From NCBI RefSeq assembly GCF_009755265.1, contig NZ_WPOO01000001.1:1-64000 (forward strand): a stretch of DNA of 64,000 nt, given 5' to 3'. Shown piece by piece: positions 42,191 to 50,279 of the stretch. The notes beneath the pieces are model-generated. The model was not told the DNA's origin. It saw only the letters and a program-made list of their open reading frames with translations, and did not search any database. A program made the translations under genes and the position numbers. How positions within the stretch are numbered: position 1 is the stretch's first letter; every line of letters begins with the position of its first letter. The stretch is from Adlercreutzia rubneri (GTDB lineage: Bacteria; Actinomycetota; Coriobacteriia; Coriobacteriales; Eggerthellaceae).

Positions 42191-43522
42191 TTGAGCTACG
42201 TCGACAACGTCATCGAGCAGGTGAAGGCGAAGAACGCCGAGCAGCCCGAGTTCATCCAGGCCGTCACCGAGGTGCTCCAGTCCCTCGAGCCGGTCATCGA
42301 GGCCCATCCCGAGTACGAGCAGGCCGCGCTGCTCGAGCGCATCGTCGAGCCCGAGCGCGTCATCATGTTCCGCGTGCCGTGGGTCGACGATAACGGCAAG
42401 ATCCAGGTGAACCGCGGCTTCCGCGTGCAGTTCAACAGCGCCATCGGCCCCTACAAGGGCGGCCTGCGCCTGCATCCTTCCGTGAACCTCGGCATCATCA
42501 AGTTCCTCGGTTTCGAGCAGATCTTCAAGAACAGCCTCACCACGCTGCCCATGGGCGGCGGCAAGGGCGGCTGCGACTTCGACCCGAAGGGCAAGTCCGA
42601 CATGGAGGTCATGCGCTTCTGCCAGGCCTTCATGACCGAGCTGTTCCGTCACATCGGCGCCGACACCGACGTGCCGGCTGGCGACATCGGCACGGGCGCC
42701 CGCGAGATCGGCTACATGTTCGGCCAGTACAAGAAGATCAAGAACGTCTTCGAGGGCGTGCTCACCGGCAAGGGCCTTAGCTTCGGCGGCTCGCTCGCCC
42801 GCACCGAGGCCACCGGCTACGGTCTGGTGTACCTCGTGGAGGAGTACCTGAAGTGCAACGGCGATTCCTTCGACGGCAAGACGGTCTGCATCTCCGGCTC
42901 CGGCAATGTGGCCATCTACGCCACGCAGAAGGCCCAGCAGCTCGGCGCCAAGGTGGTCACCGTGTCCGACTCCACCGGCTGGGTGTACGACCCGGCGGGC
43001 ATCGATGTCGCGCTGCTCAAGCAGGTCAAGGAAGTGGAGCGCGGCCGCCTCACCGAGTACGCCGCCCGTCGCGAGGGCGTCGAGTACCACGAGGGCCGCG
43101 GCGTGTGGGTCACCCCCTGCGACATCGCGCTGCCCTGCGCCACCCAGAACGAGGTGCACATGGAGGACGTCGAGAACCTCGTGAAGAACGGCTGCAAGAT
43201 TCTCGCCGAGGGCGCCAACATGCCCACCACGCTCGAGGCCACCGAGTACGTGCAGGAGCACGGCATCGTGTTCTTCCCGGGCAAGGCGGCCAACGCCGGC
43301 GGCGTGGCCACCTCCGGTCTGGAAATGTCCCAGAACTCCGAGCGCCTCTCCTGGACCTTCGAGGAAGTGGACGCGAAGCTCAAGGGCATCATGGTGAGCA
43401 TCTTCCACGCCATCGACGACGCTGCCAAGCGCTACGGCCACGAGGGCAACTACGTCATGGGCGCCAACATCGCCGGCTTCGAGAAGGTCGCCAACGCCAT
43501 GATGGCCCAGGGCATCGTGTAA
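42191..43522 (+). CDS. gdhA: Glutamate dehydrogenase (NADP-type, hexameric)
   Basis: 443 residues; reductive amination of 2-oxoglutarate with ammonia. Family signatures: GPYKGGLRLHPSVNLGIIKFLGFEQIFKNSLTTLPMGGGKGG with the catalytic lysines, VPAGDIGTGAREIGYMFGQY, and the Rossmann motif ISGSGNVAIYATQKA. The start is taken as TTG at 42191, since AAGGAGG (42179-42185) sits five bases ahead and the resulting N-terminus SYVDNVIEQV matches GdhA length; the ATG at 42143 has no ribosome site and adds unrelated residues. A strong terminator follows. Confidence 0.95.
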   Translation: MSYVDNVIEQVKAKNAEQPEFIQAVTEVLQSLEPVIEAHPEYEQAALLERIVEPERVIMFRVPWVDDNGKIQVNRGFRVQFNSAIGPYKGGLRLHPSVNLGIIKFLGFEQIFKNSLTTLPMGGGKGGCDFDPKGKSDMEVMRFCQAFMTELFRHIGADTDVPAGDIGTGAREIGYMFGQYKKIKNVFEGVLTGKGLSFGGSLARTEATGYGLVYLVEEYLKCNGDSFDGKTVCISGSGNVAIYATQKAQQLGAKVVTVSDSTGWVYDPAGIDVALLKQVKEVERGRLTEYAARREGVEYHEGRGVWVTPCDIALPCATQNEVHMEDVENLVKNGCKILAEGANMPTTLEATEYVQEHGIVFFPGKAANAGGVATSGLEMSQNSERLSWTFEEVDAKLKGIMVSIFHAIDDAAKRYGHEGNYVMGANIAGFEKVANAMMAQGIV

Positions 43523-43590
43523 TCGATTCCGTTCGCCCTGACGGGTCGAACGGATCTGCCGACGCTGCGAACAGCCTGTGAGTCGCATGA

Positions 43591-43625
43591 AAAGAACCCC
43601 CCGTGATGAACTGGGGGTTCTTTTT
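43591..43625 (+). terminator. Terminator of gdhA
   Basis: AAAGAACCCCC/GGGGGTTCTTT hairpin ending in five T. Confidence 0.88.
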
Positions 43626-43628
43626 ACG

Positions 43629-43637
43629 TGCTAGAAT
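43629..43637 (+). promoter_or_regulatory. Extended minus-10 of the AlkD-like gene
   Basis: TGC-TAGAAT ends 15 bases before the ATG at 43653, leaving only a very short leader. Confidence 0.5.
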
Positions 43638-43652
43638 GACGGTGTTCATGCG

Positions 43653-44360
43653 ATGGGGAAGGGGACCGTGGCGATTCACGAAGACATAGCGGCGTTTCTC
43701 GCCTCCCATGCGGACGAGGGGTACCGGGCGTTCCAGGCGAAACTCATCCCGAATATCGATGCGGCCACCATCGTGGGCGTGCGCACGCCCGAGCTGCGGA
43801 AGTTCGCGAAAGGACTCGCCCGGCGGGAAGATGCAGGGGAGTTTCTGGCGGCGCTGCCGCACGGCGCCTTCGAGGAGAATCAGCTGCACTCGTTCGTCAT
43901 CGCGCAGGAACGTGACTTCGGTAAGCTCGTCGGCGAGATCGAGCGCTTCCTGCCCTTCGCCGACAACTGGGCCACCTGCGACCAGCTGTCCTGTCGCGGG
44001 CTCGCCGCGAATCCCGATGCCGCCCTGGTGAAGGTGCGGCAGTGGCTGGAAAGCGACCACGAGTACACGGTGCGCTTCGCCATCGGCGTGCTGCTGCAGC
44101 TGTTCCTCGACGAGCGGTTCCGACCCGAGTTCTTCGAGTGGGTCGTCGCGGTGTCGCGACCGGAGTACTACGTGAACATGGTGCGCGCCTGGTATTTCGC
44201 CGAGGCGCTGGCCAAGCAGCCGGCGGCCGCCGAGCGCGTCATCGCCTCCGGCGCCCTCGACGAGTGGACCCACAACAAGGCCATCCAGAAGGCCATCGAG
44301 AGCCGCCGCATCCCCTTTGAGCAGAAGGGCCGCCTGCGCGCCCTGAAGCGGCGGTCGTAA
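43653..44360 (+). CDS. AlkD-like DNA alkylation repair protein
   Basis: 235 residues built of HEAT-like helical repeats. Resembles AlkD glycosylases that remove bulky 3- and 7-alkylated purines. The NWATCDQL segment provides the Trp and Asp seen at the AlkD active site, and VRFAIGVLLQLFLDERF and YYVNMVRAWYFAEAL are typical. The start is the ATG just past the minus-10; a GTG at 43668 is an alternative. It stands alone, just ahead of the SOS-controlled polymerase. Relatives exist with no glycosylase activity, so the enzymatic role is inferred. Confidence 0.8.
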   Translation: MGKGTVAIHEDIAAFLASHADEGYRAFQAKLIPNIDAATIVGVRTPELRKFAKGLARREDAGEFLAALPHGAFEENQLHSFVIAQERDFGKLVGEIERFLPFADNWATCDQLSCRGLAANPDAALVKVRQWLESDHEYTVRFAIGVLLQLFLDERFRPEFFEWVVAVSRPEYYVNMVRAWYFAEALAKQPAAAERVIASGALDEWTHNKAIQKAIESRRIPFEQKGRLRALKRRS

Positions 44361-44387
44361 GCGGGAAGTAGGCTATTTCGTATAACT

Positions 44388-44401
44388 CGAACTAACGTTC
44401 C
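44388..44401 (+). promoter_or_regulatory. LexA (SOS) box of the Y-family polymerase operon
   Basis: CGAACTAACGTTCC, differing from the Gram-positive consensus only at its last base or two and ending with the same C as the uvrA box. It ends just ahead of the extended minus-10, ideal for repression. Confidence 0.75.
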
Positions 44402-44402
44402 A

Positions 44403-44411
44403 TGTTATACT
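44403..44411 (+). promoter_or_regulatory. Extended minus-10 of the Y-family polymerase, probably leaderless
   Basis: TGT-TATACT ends seven bases ahead of the ATG at 44419. No ribosome site; the mRNA would begin at or next to AUG. Confidence 0.6.
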
Positions 44412-44418
44412 GGGCGGC

Positions 44419-45780
44419 ATGGAACGTGAGCGCACATATGTCTGTATCGATCTGAAGAGCTTCTACGCCTCGGTGGAGTGCGTGCGCCGGGGGCTGGATC
44501 CCATGACCACACGGCTGGTGGTGGCCGATCCGACGCGCTCGGAGATGACCATCTGTTTGGCGGTGAGCCCGGCCATGAAGGCGGCGGGGGTGAAAAACCG
44601 CTGCCGGCTCTATGAGATTCCCGAGGGGATCGACTACATCACGGCTCAGCCGCGCATGAACAGCTATATGGAAGTGTCGGCGGAGATCTACGGCACCTAC
44701 CTGCGCTATGTGTCCCAGGAGGACATCCATCCTTATTCCATCGACGAGTGCTTCATCGACGCCACGCCCTACCTGGAGCTGTACGACCTGACGGCCCGCG
44801 AGTTCGCCGACACCCTGCGCTCGGCAGTACTCGCGGAGACGGGCATCCCGGCCACCGTGGGCATCGGCCCCAACTTGTTCCTTGCGAAGGTGGCGCTCGA
44901 CATCTCGGCCAAGCACGCGCTGGACGGGGTGGGCGAGCTCGATGCGCGCTCCTTTCGCGAGAGCATCTGGCGACATCGGCCCATCACCGACATTTGGAAC
45001 ATCGGGCCGGGCATCGCTCGGCGGCTCGCGAAGTACCGGGTGTTCGATTTGAAGGGCGTCGCCGAGATGGATCCGGACGTGCTCTACGGCGAGTTCGGGG
45101 TGAACGCCGAGTACCTCATCGATCACGCCTGGGGCGTGGAGCCCTGCACCATCGCCGAGATCAAGGCCTACGAACCGGAGAGCTCCTCCATGATGAACGG
45201 GCAGATCCTGCCCTGCGGCTACAACTTCGACGACACCCTCATGGTGCTGCGCGAGATGGTGGACGACTCTGTGCTCGATCTGGTAGAGAAGCACCTGGTG
45301 ACCGATCATATATCCCTGCATGTGAGCTACGGGAAGAGCGAGGGCGAGATGGCGGAAGATGCTGGGGGCGATGCGTCGGAGGGCTCCGCGAAGGCCGGGG
45401 AGCTCTTCGACGGCGGCCACGGCATCCGCCGTGTCGGCGGCGCTCGCCCACACGGGGGCGGCTCGCGCAAGATTCCCGAGCGTACGAACTCTTTCGCGAA
45501 GCTCTACGGCTATTTGGAGGCGCTCTTTCGGGAGACGGTGGATCCCGCTCGCACTATGCGCAAGATCAGCATCGGTTTTGGCAACCTGGTGGACGCCGAT
45601 CTGGCCACGGTGGACCTGTTCACCGATGTTGCGGCCGCCGATCGCGAGCGGCGCCGCGCCGAGGCCGTGCTCGCCGTGAAGGAGAAGTTCGGGAAAAACG
45701 CCCTCATCAAGGGCACGAGCTTGAAGGAGCACGCGCTCGGTCGCGAGCGGAACACCATGGTGGGAGGGCACCATGGCTAG
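44419..45780 (+). CDS. Y-family DNA polymerase (UvrX/UmuC-like)
   Basis: 453 residues; error-prone translesion polymerase. Catalytic acids are in YVCIDLKSFYASVECV (Asp near 10) and SIDECFIDATP (Asp-Glu near 107-108). Helix-hairpin-helix ITDIWNIGPGIARRLAKY follows. The little-finger domain has a Gly/Asp-rich insertion of about 40 residues (near 305-345). It pairs with an overlapping YolD-like gene, as in the uvrX-yolD and yqjW-yqjX operons of Bacillus, and an SOS box lies at its promoter. It lacks a clear beta-clamp-binding tail and is not a housekeeping DinB. Confidence 0.92.
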   Translation: MERERTYVCIDLKSFYASVECVRRGLDPMTTRLVVADPTRSEMTICLAVSPAMKAAGVKNRCRLYEIPEGIDYITAQPRMNSYMEVSAEIYGTYLRYVSQEDIHPYSIDECFIDATPYLELYDLTAREFADTLRSAVLAETGIPATVGIGPNLFLAKVALDISAKHALDGVGELDARSFRESIWRHRPITDIWNIGPGIARRLAKYRVFDLKGVAEMDPDVLYGEFGVNAEYLIDHAWGVEPCTIAEIKAYEPESSSMMNGQILPCGYNFDDTLMVLREMVDDSVLDLVEKHLVTDHISLHVSYGKSEGEMAEDAGGDASEGSAKAGELFDGGHGIRRVGGARPHGGGSRKIPERTNSFAKLYGYLEALFRETVDPARTMRKISIGFGNLVDADLATVDLFTDVAAADRERRRAEAVLAVKEKFGKNALIKGTSLKEHALGRERNTMVGGHHG

Positions 45781-46258
45781 GGAAGTGGATTTGCTCGCGG
45801 GACTCGTATGGGAGGAGGTCGGCGGTGCGGGTGTTCCTGACAAGGGGGTCGCCGTTGGCGGGACGGTCGCCGATGCAGGGGCGGAGGGGCGGCAGGCCGA
45901 GGCGTCCTTGGATCCTCCTGTGCCGCCCGACATTGGGCGGCCGCACCCGGATCGTGCCCGCCAGTTCATGCCCTTCGCGGCGCTGCGCGGCTACTACGAT
46001 CTCGTTCATGCAAAGGAAGTAGTGCCTGAGCCGCGTCGGCCGCTGGCTGACGACGAGGCCCGGGCGCTGGACGGGATTATCGCGAACCTCGTCCGCGGGG
46101 ACGTGGTGCGCTGCCGCTACTACGAGGACGGCGGCTACCGGGTGGCCGAAGGGGCCGTGAGCCAGATTGACCTTACCTTTCGCGACCTGTGGATCGTGCG
46201 CCGTCGCATTCCCTTTTCGGCCATCCAGTCTCTGGAAATGCTGTACCCGGCCGGCTGA
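45773..46258 (+). CDS. YolD-like protein
   Basis: 161 residues. The C-terminal 110 fit the YolD family, companion of UvrX-type polymerases: RQFMPFAALRGYYDLVHAKE, EPRRPLADDEARALDGIIANLVRGDVVRCRYY, and the closing IDLTFRDLWIVRRRIPFSAIQSLEML. The first 50 residues are an added acidic, Gly-rich extension not typical of the family. It overlaps the polymerase gene by eight bases, so both share the SOS promoter. Function of the family is not established; a UmuD-like accessory role is often proposed. Confidence 0.82.
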   Translation: MAREVDLLAGLVWEEVGGAGVPDKGVAVGGTVADAGAEGRQAEASLDPPVPPDIGRPHPDRARQFMPFAALRGYYDLVHAKEVVPEPRRPLADDEARALDGIIANLVRGDVVRCRYYEDGGYRVAEGAVSQIDLTFRDLWIVRRRIPFSAIQSLEMLYPAG

Positions 46259-46286
46259 CCTCCGGGCCGCCGCCTCGGCGGCGGTG

Positions 46287-46292
46287 TATGAT
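46287..46292 (+). promoter_or_regulatory. Candidate minus-10 of the DUF2130 gene
   Basis: TATGAT 30 bases before the ATG at 46322; no clear minus-35. Confidence 0.35.
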
Positions 46293-46321
46293 TCCCTCGA
46301 GCAACAGGAAGGAACCGTTTC

Positions 46322-47779
46322 ATGAGCAACGAGATCAAGTGCCCCCATTGCGGCGAGGCGTTCACGGTGGACGAGAGCGGCTACGCCGCCATTTTGAACC
46401 AAGTGCGCGACCAGGAGTTCCAACGCGAGGTGGACGCTCGCGTGTCTTTGGCCGAGAAGAGCCGCGAGCAGGAGGTGGCGCTGGCGGTGTCGAAGGCCGA
46501 AGAGGCCCTGCGCGCGCAAATCGCCGAGCGCGACGGCGAGCTCGTCAACCTGAAAGCCCAGCTGTCTACCAAGGAGAGCGAGGCGGAGGCGGCGCGCAAG
46601 CTGGCCGTGAGCGATGCGATGGCCGCCGAGGCCGAGCGGCTGCGCGCGGTGGAGCGCGAGCGCGACGAGCTGGCCCAGAAGCTGGAGAGCCAGCGCGCGC
46701 AAGCCTCTATGGAAACCCAGATCGCGGTGCAGAGGGCCGAGGCTGCGGCCAAGGACGCCCAGGTGGCCGTCGAGCGCGAGCGGGACGAGCTGCGCGGCAA
46801 AGTGGAGCGGGCACGTGACGAGCTGGAGGCGCAGAAGACCCGTGCCGAGGCCGAGCTGGCCCGGGCTCAGGCCGAGGCCCAGGCCCAGCTGGCCGAGAAG
46901 CTGCGGGCGAAAGACGAGCTCATCGCCGACCGCGAGCGCGAGATCGAGCGCATCCAGGACATGAAGGCGCGCCTTTCCACGAAGATGCTCGGCGAGTCGC
47001 TGGAGCAGCACTGCGAGATCGAGTTCAACCGCCTGCGCCCCACGGCCTTCCCGCGCGCCTACTTCGAGAAGGACAACGAGGTGGTGGAGGGCACCAAGGG
47101 CGACTTCGTCTTCCGGGACTTCGACGAGGAGGGCAACGAGATCGTCTCCATCATGTTCGAGATGAAGAACGAGGCCGACGACTCCACCCATAGGAAGACC
47201 AATGAGTCGCACTTCAAGAAGCTGGACGCCGACCGCCGCAAGAAGGGCTGCGAGTACGCCGTGCTCGTGTCGCTGCTCGAGCCGGACAACGAGCTGTACG
47301 CCGCCGGCATCACGGACGTCTCCTACCGCTTCGAGAAGATGTACGTCATCCGTCCGCAGTTCTTCATCCCGCTCATCACGCTTCTGCGCAATGCGGCGCT
47401 CTCCTCCATGGAGGCCCGGCGCGAGCTGGCCCTCGTGCGCCAGCAGAACATCGACGTGACGAACTTCGAGGACCAGCTGGCCGACTTCAAGGACAAGTTC
47501 GGCCGCAACTACCGGCTCGCCAGCGAGCGCTTCGCCAAGGCCATCGACGAGATAGACAAGTCCATCGACCACTTGCAGAAGATCAAGGAGCACCTGCTGG
47601 GGAGTGAGCGCAACCTGCGTTTGGCCAACGACAAGGCGGAGGATCTCACCGTGAAGAAGCTCACCCGCAAGAACCCCACCATGAAGGCCCTGCTCGACGA
47701 GGCCCGCGCCGCGAAGGAAGGTGCCGGGACAGATGACGAGACGGCGGAAGCGGCCGATACCGAGGTCGTCGACGACTAG
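46322..47779 (+). CDS. DUF2130 protein with long coiled coil
   Basis: 485 residues. The start IKCPHCGEAFTVDES is a zinc-ribbon-like CxxC. Residues about 30-220 are a charged coiled coil. The C-terminal DUF2130 domain (LGESLEQHCEIEFNRLRP, GTKGDFVFRDFDEEGNEIVSIMFEMKNEADDSTHRKTNESHFKKLDADR) has an acidic-Lys pattern reminiscent of PD-(D/E)xK nucleases, though activity is unproved. AGGAAGGA precedes the ATG. Its stop codon overlaps that of the convergent cysteine-rich gene. Confidence 0.85.
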   Translation: MSNEIKCPHCGEAFTVDESGYAAILNQVRDQEFQREVDARVSLAEKSREQEVALAVSKAEEALRAQIAERDGELVNLKAQLSTKESEAEAARKLAVSDAMAAEAERLRAVERERDELAQKLESQRAQASMETQIAVQRAEAAAKDAQVAVERERDELRGKVERARDELEAQKTRAEAELARAQAEAQAQLAEKLRAKDELIADREREIERIQDMKARLSTKMLGESLEQHCEIEFNRLRPTAFPRAYFEKDNEVVEGTKGDFVFRDFDEEGNEIVSIMFEMKNEADDSTHRKTNESHFKKLDADRRKKGCEYAVLVSLLEPDNELYAAGITDVSYRFEKMYVIRPQFFIPLITLLRNAALSSMEARRELALVRQQNIDVTNFEDQLADFKDKFGRNYRLASERFAKAIDEIDKSIDHLQKIKEHLLGSERNLRLANDKAEDLTVKKLTRKNPTMKALLDEARAAKEGAGTDDETAEAADTEVVDD

Positions 47780-48024
47780 GCCTTCTTCTCCCGCAGCTTG
47801 AGGGCGGCGGCGAGGCGGCGGCCCTTGCCGCATTTGGGTTTGGAAAGCGGGCAGCGCTTCTTGCAGCAGGTGCAGTGCGAAAGCGCAAGCGACGCCTTGG
47901 CCTTGGCGCAGCCCTTGCAGCCGGCGGCGCCCTTCTCGCCCGCGCAACCGGTGTGCTTCTTCTTGCGGGCCTTCTTTTCGGCCTTCTTGTCGGCGGCGGC
48001 CTTCTTCGATTTCTTGTCCTTCAT
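47776..48024 (-). CDS. Lys/Cys-rich miniprotein (82 residues)
   Basis: A basic protein (about a third Lys) with eight cysteines in pairs: TGCAG, AAGCKGCAK, SHCTCCKKRCP and PKCGKG. The spacing suggests one or two bound metal ions. No signal peptide. GAGGAA sits five bases ahead of the ATG and an extended minus-10 lies farther upstream. It converges on the DUF2130 gene with stop codons overlapping. No family recognised; a zinc, copper or iron-binding or nucleic-acid-binding role is possible. Confidence 0.65.
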   Translation of the reverse strand: MKDKKSKKAAADKKAEKKARKKKHTGCAGEKGAAGCKGCAKAKASLALSHCTCCKKRCPLSKPKCGKGRRLAAALKLREKKA

Positions 48025-48066
48025 GGTGTTCCTCGTCTTTCGGGGAAGCAGATTTCGTGTTAGCGG

Positions 48067-48075
48067 ACTCTAACA
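48067..48075 (-). promoter_or_regulatory. Extended minus-10 of the Lys/Cys-rich gene (minus strand)
   Basis: On the minus strand TGT-TAGAGT, about 45 bases ahead of the ATG. Confidence 0.4.
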
Positions 48076-48216
48076 TAATCGTGTGGTCTCGACAACCATG
48101 AGCGATCTGGTCGGCGAAGGAGGCTTTAAGGTTCAGCTGTACCGAAGATAGTACACTTAATCGCTCGGGGGTCCTTTATTATGGTCGATCATAAGGTTAT
48201 CGGTCAGGAGGAACCC

Positions 48217-48543
48217 ATGGCAACTGCAGCTCAATCGATCCGCGTCGTAGAGGGCACCACCGTGGCGGGAACGCGCCACGTGCCCGCCATGGCGGCCATT
48301 GCGGAAGGCTACGGAAAAGGGGAGCGGTTCGCGCTCGTGCGCGACGCGGCCAACCCCCATGACGGCTGGGCCGTGGAGGTGCGCGATGGCGCCGACCGCC
48401 GGATCGGCTACGTCTCCTGCGAGTGCAACGAGTTCGTCGCCCGGCTCATCGACGGCGGCAAGTCCGTGGAGGGGCGCCTCACGGACAAGGAGCAGATCGG
48501 CTCGTGGACGCGGCTCGTGATGGAGGTGGTGCTCAATGACTAG
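48217..48543 (+). CDS. Stand-alone HIRAN-domain protein
   Basis: 108 residues nearly all HIRAN domain: EGTTVAGTRHVPAMAAIAEGYGKGERFALVRDAANPHDGWAVEVRDGADRRIGYVSCECNEFVARLIDGG. HIRAN domains bind DNA 3' ends at damaged forks when attached to helicases; bacterial solo versions are of unknown role. The ATG at 48217 is preferred to 48181 because CAGGAGGAA sits just ahead. It overlaps the next gene by eight bases. Confidence 0.82.
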   Translation: MATAAQSIRVVEGTTVAGTRHVPAMAAIAEGYGKGERFALVRDAANPHDGWAVEVRDGADRRIGYVSCECNEFVARLIDGGKSVEGRLTDKEQIGSWTRLVMEVVLND

Positions 48544-49516
48544 CGCCGTCGCGGCCGCGGCTGCCCCTGTTGCAACCGCCCCCGCCGCCCCGGCCCGCGC
48601 CGAGGAAGTGGGCTGGACCCAACGCATGGCGAACCTGATGTTCGGCGCGCCCAGCGCGCGGCGGGCCTGCGGGGGCGCCGAGACGAGCTTCACGCCGAAA
48701 GTGCTGCGCAACGAGAAGTGGCGCCGTAGGCGCGAGACGGGCTCGGTGTTCGCCGTGGATCGCAAGGGCGTTGCCGGCGCGGGCGGCCTGCCCCGCATCT
48801 GGGTGAGCGAGCCGGCGCCCGACGGGGCCGGTCGCACCTTCGTTGCCTCCTACCCCGGTGGCGCCGACTGTGGCGGCTGGCGCGCACTGGAGCTGGCTGA
48901 GATCTATTTCAGCGAAGCCTTGGGTCTGCCGGGCGAGGAGCATCGCCGCCGACGCATCGACTGCTACCGCGCGGCCGAGATACTCCTTCTGCATGCCGCG
49001 GCCCGGGGCAATATCGGCGCCCATTGCCGTCTCGGCGTCATCTACGAGAGCGATCTGTGCGAGGGGGAGTACTGGGACGGTCTGGCCGATCGGCGCGCGC
49101 TGCACAAGGTAGACACCCCTTTCGACGAGCGCGCCTACCTGCACTTCTCCTTCGGCGCCTACCACGGCCACGGCGAGTGCTGCTGGCGTTTGGGTGACTT
49201 GGCGGCCGCGGGCCGGGGATGCGATGCCTCGACGGCCCGCGCGTTCTCGCTGTACCGCCGGGCCTTCGATTTGGAGAGCGGGCGCATCGACGAGGACCGG
49301 GCATCCACGGGCAACGCCGCCCTGCGCCTGGCCCGGGCCTTCGAGCTGGGGCGCGGCTGCGCCCAGGACTTCCGCCGGGCGCGCACCTGGTATCGGCTGG
49401 CGGCCATAAGCTTGGGTGCCGCTTTCGACGGCGGCCAGTGGCACTTCAAGCGCGAGCGCCTCGAGGCGCGCCGCGGCGTCGCTCGCATGGCCCAGGAGAT
49501 CGCCGGTACCTACTAG
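48536..49516 (+). CDS. Sel1-like repeat protein
   Basis: 326 residues. An Ala-rich N-terminus (1-25) precedes a basic stretch, then Sel1/TPR-like helical repeats from about 115 onward (LLLHAAARGNIGAHCRLGVIYES, ALRLARAFELGRGCAQDFRRARTWYRLAA). These act as protein-binding scaffolds. Locked to the HIRAN gene by an eight-base overlap, so the two probably work together. No catalytic motif. A hairpin GAGAGCC/GGCTCTC at 49540-49565 follows, without a T-tail. Confidence 0.72.
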   Translation: MTSAVAAAAAPVATAPAAPARAEEVGWTQRMANLMFGAPSARRACGGAETSFTPKVLRNEKWRRRRETGSVFAVDRKGVAGAGGLPRIWVSEPAPDGAGRTFVASYPGGADCGGWRALELAEIYFSEALGLPGEEHRRRRIDCYRAAEILLLHAAARGNIGAHCRLGVIYESDLCEGEYWDGLADRRALHKVDTPFDERAYLHFSFGAYHGHGECCWRLGDLAAAGRGCDASTARAFSLYRRAFDLESGRIDEDRASTGNAALRLARAFELGRGCAQDFRRARTWYRLAAISLGAAFDGGQWHFKRERLEARRGVARMAQEIAGTY

Positions 49517-49620
49517 GCGCGAGCGGGGTAGCAGACGACGAGAGCCGCCCGGGGAGGTGGCTCTCGATGGTGGTCGGCGCTCACGAGCGGGACTTCAACG
49601 GCATGCCCCGACTCCGGTGC

Positions 49621-49938
49621 CTATTGGCCGAGCGGGTGCGCGTAGGCCTCGGGCAGCTGGGCCGCCAGGGCCTCGTACTCGGCGATGTTGCGGCGCATGA
49701 AGTCGTTGAAGTCGTCGTAGTGCTCGCGCAGGGCCCGGGCGAACTTCTCCACGGGCCAGATCTCCGGGGCCTCTTCCAGGCCGCCGTCGCCGTCCACGGT
49801 GTGCTCCCATTCGATGATCTCGGCCTTGGCGACCTTAAGATCGTGAGGCAGCCGGCCCTCGCGCTCGAACTTCTCCAAGTCGGGCATCATGTGCTTCTGA
49901 ATCTCGATGAGCTTGATAATCAGTTCCTGATACGTCAT
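49621..49938 (-). CDS. Small protein of unknown function (105 residues)
   Basis: Starts MTYQELIIKLIEIQKHMMPDLEKF and is mainly helical and acidic, with Trp at EIIEWEHTV and the DDFNDFMRRNIAEYEALAAQLPEAY close. AGGAGG lies six bases before this ATG (and three before an ATG directly upstream), which fixes the start against a long open frame to 50097. Monocistronic. I do not recognise the family. The 49939-50279 gap holds no gene: there is a perfect 9-bp hairpin (GGCCGTCGA/TCGACGGCC, 50042-50062) and the addB promoter. Confidence 0.65.
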   Translation of the reverse strand: MTYQELIIKLIEIQKHMMPDLEKFEREGRLPHDLKVAKAEIIEWEHTVDGDGGLEEAPEIWPVEKFARALREHYDDFNDFMRRNIAEYEALAAQLPEAYAHPLGQ

Positions 49939-50242
49939 CATGCGCCTCCTGTCGCTTGCGGTTAGGGGAACGGGCTGGCCTTCCGGGGCGCGTCTGCGCC
50001 GGGTGTCATCGCGTTCCCTTGTCATGGTAGCCTCGGGAAGAGGCCGTCGACGCTCGACGGCCCACGGGTCACCGCGCGGGCGGCAATCCGTTGCCAAATG
50101 CTTACGGAGCCGGTGGCGACGACTCGTCCGGGCCGATTGATTTTCGGCTGCGTGGGGCTATCCGGTGCGAACGCGGTGCCAGCAGAGGGAAGTTCGGGCT
50201 GTGGAGGGACATAAAGAGGACACCGAAGCGTCCTGATCGCGT

Positions 50243-50248
50243 TAGAAT
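50243..50248 (+). promoter_or_regulatory. Candidate minus-10 of addBA
   Basis: TAGAAT 31 bases ahead of the addB GTG; no LexA box nearby. Confidence 0.4.
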
Positions 50249-50279
50249 GGTCGGAACTGATTTTTCAAGGAGGATGCCC

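Noticed and set aside
48181..48216. Longer start for the HIRAN protein
   Set aside because: ATG at 48181 has no ribosome site; CAGGAGGAA directly precedes the ATG at 48217.
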